NCBI GenBank assembly: GCA_963644855.1
Contig: CAVIQL010000006.1
Location: 1 to 64,000 of the forward strand
Reading direction: 5' to 3'
From: UBA6398 sp963644855
GTDB taxonomy: Bacteria; Bacteroidota; Bacteroidia; Bacteroidales; Bacteroidaceae
Length of the DNA stretch: 64,000 nt
The position numbers and the translations under genes were made by a program. A model generated the notes under the pieces. That model was not told where the DNA came from, did no database searches, and worked only from the letters and a program-made list of their open reading frames with translations. Below are positions 62,701 to 64,000 of this stretch, piece by piece. Position 1 is the stretch's first letter. Every line of letters starts with the position of its first letter.

Positions 62701-63050
62701 AGGAATGGATAATGTCTCACAATCTTGGAATACAGCGCGACGAAACGCAGCCAGCCTATAAGCACATCTTGATACAGCCCGAAATTAACGAGGCATTCAA
62801 GAATGTAAAAGGTGGTTTCCGTTCGGTTTACGGCGAAATCGACAGCGAATGGAACGTAACCTCTAACGGAACAGAAATAGCGTTTAATATTCCCGCAAAT
62901 ACCACAGCAACTTTTACGCTTCCCGTAAACAAAATGGGCGAACTCAAAATTGTTGAAGGCAAGAAAGGCGTGGTGAAAAAATCATATACCGACGGCAAGG
63001 CTGTTTACCAACTCTTGTCGGGCAAATACAAGTTCATAAAAAAGAAATAG
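59721..63050 (+). CDS. Secreted GH78 alpha-L-rhamnosidase
   Basis: 1109 residues with signal peptide (SLLALASFGFATAQ). It has the N-terminal Bac_rhamnosid_N region (MHDPIGIDVAQPQFGWQMQS), a beta-sandwich insert (about 150-300, a LamG-like or CBM-like domain with YVYDSGKV and MIVHGGNDYNLQVFVDGK), the carbohydrate-binding core (GFYNYYINGEKAGDAYMAPGW), and the (alpha/alpha)6 barrel starting near 640. The general acid region CPQRDERLGWTGDANIFCRT (near 680) and the C-terminal WNSYTIKEGFG then SFNHYAYGAVEEW complete the GH78 signature. It releases L-rhamnose from plant or microbial glycans, feeding rhaA and rhaB. Confidence 0.93.
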   Translation: MRKHFFSSLLALASFGFATAQTIGVLTTEYMHDPIGIDVAQPQFGWQMQSDRYGAQQKAYRLVVANSEDNLNAGKYVYDSGKVSSGESVGIKYAGTALKPCSRYFWRVTVTDEKKQDIVSPTSWFETGLLGGKWDEAKWISSPHNQVSPYRSDFVLEYDVKNIGKPGPSTFVYGAKGNDSYCYLTIDTRKPAKLIAGAVLYNKNVEYQNIDISNIITSQALAAHHVKMIVHGGNDYNLQVFVDGKRVKSKENKNDFGVNCMRDSVGRSDCHLYNIGYLQPQGFDAQFSGFTMSDTKWDVTLAADAKTYNASGNGKLNTWVFNSEVNAPIMRKSVNLGKAVKSARLYATARGFYNYYINGEKAGDAYMAPGWTDFRHRIMYDTYDVTNLLKQGKNALAIELGNGWFCSNWGWTGSGWSDQYGYKPSAMAMLRVTYTDGTTESFVTNRDWKVSDNGPLFVDNLYHGVIYDAQREISGWKNADFNDSKWENADIMAAPAGDVEIQGYVGMKIKNNITLQAKSVKKIGNRYIYDMGQNFAGVPRLKNMHGKKGQQIVIRYAEMLFPDQVPENPRAPLKKEDYERNRGQMYMDNYRSAISTDYYTFKGDAAGETFEPPFTQHGYRYLSIDGLDAPLAISDVEGIVLESIGEQLSYYESANVDINKLFNNIVWGQRSNFLAVPTDCPQRDERLGWTGDANIFCRTATYNMMTEPFYKRWFYTVRDQKSTNGDTGGYYPVLGSTKAGADNANVEQATGRGCGWSDFTVIIPWQMYQQYGDKEFIKEHYQSMKNFMNYLEGKCTNYIYPDATYWGDWVAPVPTNISLLSTAFMGYDARIMSVMAKALGNDADAEYYDALYKKVSEAFCKTFFDADGYTIMNNEQKTRINTQTSYILPLEFLILPADLKKKAAEHLAAKIKEDGNRLQTGFLGTPYILNVLSNNGYTDLAYTLYTQTEYPSWLFPVKQGATTMWERWNSYTIKEGFGDVGMNSFNHYAYGAVEEWIMSHNLGIQRDETQPAYKHILIQPEINEAFKNVKGGFRSVYGEIDSEWNVTSNGTEIAFNIPANTTATFTLPVNKMGELKIVEGKKGVVKKSYTDGKAVYQLLSGKYKFIKKK

Positions 63051-63099
63051 CAAATCCCAACCCTAATATGACGTCTCTCGAAAACGCTTCTGTATATAG

Positions 63100-63190
63100 G
63101 AAAAACGATAAGGCATCTTGTAAAAATTCCAAGGCATCTGATTTAAATTAGATGCGGCGGAATTTGAATTAGGTCGGACCTCGTAAAAAC
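63100..63190. repeat. R2 repeat, copy 5
   Basis: AAAACGATAAGGCATCTTG followed by ATTCCAAGGCATC, TTTAAATTAGATGCGGCGG, AATTTGAATTAG and GGTCGGACCTCG, the clearest R2 copy. No full R1 follows, only its left-arm phrase. It separates the rhamnosidase gene from rhaA. Confidence 0.75.
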
Positions 63191-63294
63191 TCCTTGCGCA
63201 AAGCTTTTCACCGACGTTGGGAAACAGAGAAAATTCAAACATCAACTTCTGAAAATTAAAAGATAAAATCAATAAACATAAAAACAATACAACC

Positions 63295-64000
63295 ATGAAA
63301 GAGGAACAAATTAAAAAAGCCTATGAGTTAGCTAAGGCGCGTTACGCCGAGTTTGGAATCGATACCGACAAGGCAATCGAAACACTTGAAAAGACTCCAA
63401 TCTCCCTGCATTGCTGGCAGGCCGACGACGTAGTTGGTTTTGAGCGCAACGAAGCTGCTTCGGGCGGTATCCAAACCACAGGAAACTATCCCGGCAAAGC
63501 ACGCAACATTGATGAACTTCGCCAGGATATTGACAAGGTTACAAGTTTGCTCGCAGGACACATGCGCCTCAATCTCCACGAGACATATGGAGAATTCGGC
63601 GGACAATTCGTAGATCGCGACCAAGTGGAACCAAAACATTTCGAAGGCTGGATGCAATGGGCAAAGGAAAGAGGAATGAAACTTGATTTCAATTCCACAA
63701 GCTTCTCCCACCCCAAAAGCGGAAACCTTTCGCTCTCAAATCCCGACAAGGCAATTCGTGATTTCTGGATTGAGCACACCAAACGCTGCCGCAAAATCGC
63801 AGATGCAATGGGTAAATACCAAGGCGATCCTTGTATTATGAATATTTGGGTGCACGACGGAAGCAAAGACTACACCGTAGAAAAACTCCGCTACCGCCAG
63901 ATTTTGAAAGATAGCCTCGACGAAATTCTTGCAGAATCCCTGCCAAATATGAAATCCTGCCTCGAAGCAAAACTCTTCGGTATAGGTTTGGAAGCATACA
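63295..64000 (+). CDS. rhaA: L-rhamnose isomerase, partial at window edge
   Basis: 235 complete codons from the ATG at 63295, running off the right edge. MKEEQIKKAYELAKARYAEF, ISLHCWQADDVVGFE, MRLNLHETYGEFGG, LDFNSTSFSHPKSGN and CIMNIWVHDGSKDY are the family's conserved blocks. RhaA converts L-rhamnose to L-rhamnulose, the substrate of RhaB. With the GH78 enzyme this completes release, isomerisation and phosphorylation. The aldolase, permease and regulator presumably lie to the right. Confidence 0.95.
   Translation, partial: MKEEQIKKAYELAKARYAEFGIDTDKAIETLEKTPISLHCWQADDVVGFERNEAASGGIQTTGNYPGKARNIDELRQDIDKVTSLLAGHMRLNLHETYGEFGGQFVDRDQVEPKHFEGWMQWAKERGMKLDFNSTSFSHPKSGNLSLSNPDKAIRDFWIEHTKRCRKIADAMGKYQGDPCIMNIWVHDGSKDYTVEKLRYRQILKDSLDEILAESLPNMKSCLEAKLFGIGLEAY

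Overview
The window reads as a chromosomal segment of a gut-type Bacteroidales bacterium, probably Muribaculaceae- or Prevotella-like. That is inferred from a SusC/SusD transporter with surface lipoproteins, BACON and DUF6242/DUF6089 proteins, the uppS-bamA-ompH-murI envelope cluster, a KorAB 2-oxoacid:ferredoxin oxidoreductase, a GH78/rhamnose locus, and promoters of the Bacteroidetes type (TAnnTTTG at -7). No database search was possible, so family calls rest on motifs and remembered family patterns.

Layout. 1-5945 (minus strand): the proximal part of a type I-C CRISPR-cas operon, cas3, a BRO-N (phage antirepressor-like) gene, cas5c, cas8c and a cas7c cut by the window edge. Neither cas4/cas1/cas2 nor an array is in view. 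6402-13531: a GH76 glycosidase, korAB, an envelope protein and an SF1 helicase. 14303-20280: a SusC/SusD/lipoprotein/lipoprotein uptake system resembling the BT2264-BT2261 set of B. thetaiotaomicron. 20793-21823: azlCD amino-acid exporter. 21944-29750: a three-module cellulase-fold protein (minus) and a two-gene secreted operon (unknown protein plus BACON/metallophosphoesterase/LamG). 30166-34249: pdxB, an FKBP lipoprotein and dsbD. 34706-41409: DUF6242, DUF6089, uppS, bamA, ompH, ompH. 41840-49239: a four- or five-gene restriction-modification-like defence island (C5 methyltransferase, MORC/MutL-type GHKL ATPase, Z1 helicase-like ATPase, PD-(D/E)XK nuclease of DUF4420 type, unknown partner). 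49580-51018: a third ompH and murI, the usual continuation of the bamA-ompH cluster, so the island splits a core envelope neighbourhood. 51136-57203 (minus): DUF3108, Ig-like lipoprotein, GH3 acyl-amido-synthetase family gene, then an ECF sigma factor operon with two small membrane proteins. 57578-57952 (minus): RNase P RNA. 58274-64000: rhamnulokinase, GH78 alpha-L-rhamnosidase and a partial L-rhamnose isomerase, a rhamnoside-use pathway.

Most striking observations. (1) The methyltransferase of the defence island is out of frame at an (AT)7 tract; 6 or 9 AT units would restore an intact enzyme with all C5 motifs, so it looks phase-variable and is OFF here (or is an indel error). The downstream ATPase start overlaps the methyltransferase stop, so the switch could silence the whole operon. 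(2) A palindromic, 21-bp-periodic intergenic repeat (called R1 here) occurs about ten times between genes, and one copy lies in frame inside the MORC-type ATPase gene. A second repeat (R2) often accompanies it. (3) A BRO-N gene is translationally coupled inside the type I-C cas operon. (4) Two near-identical ECF-type promoters precede the sigma gene and the last gene of its own operon.

No tRNA, 5S/16S/23S rRNA, transposase, integrase or CRISPR array was recognised.
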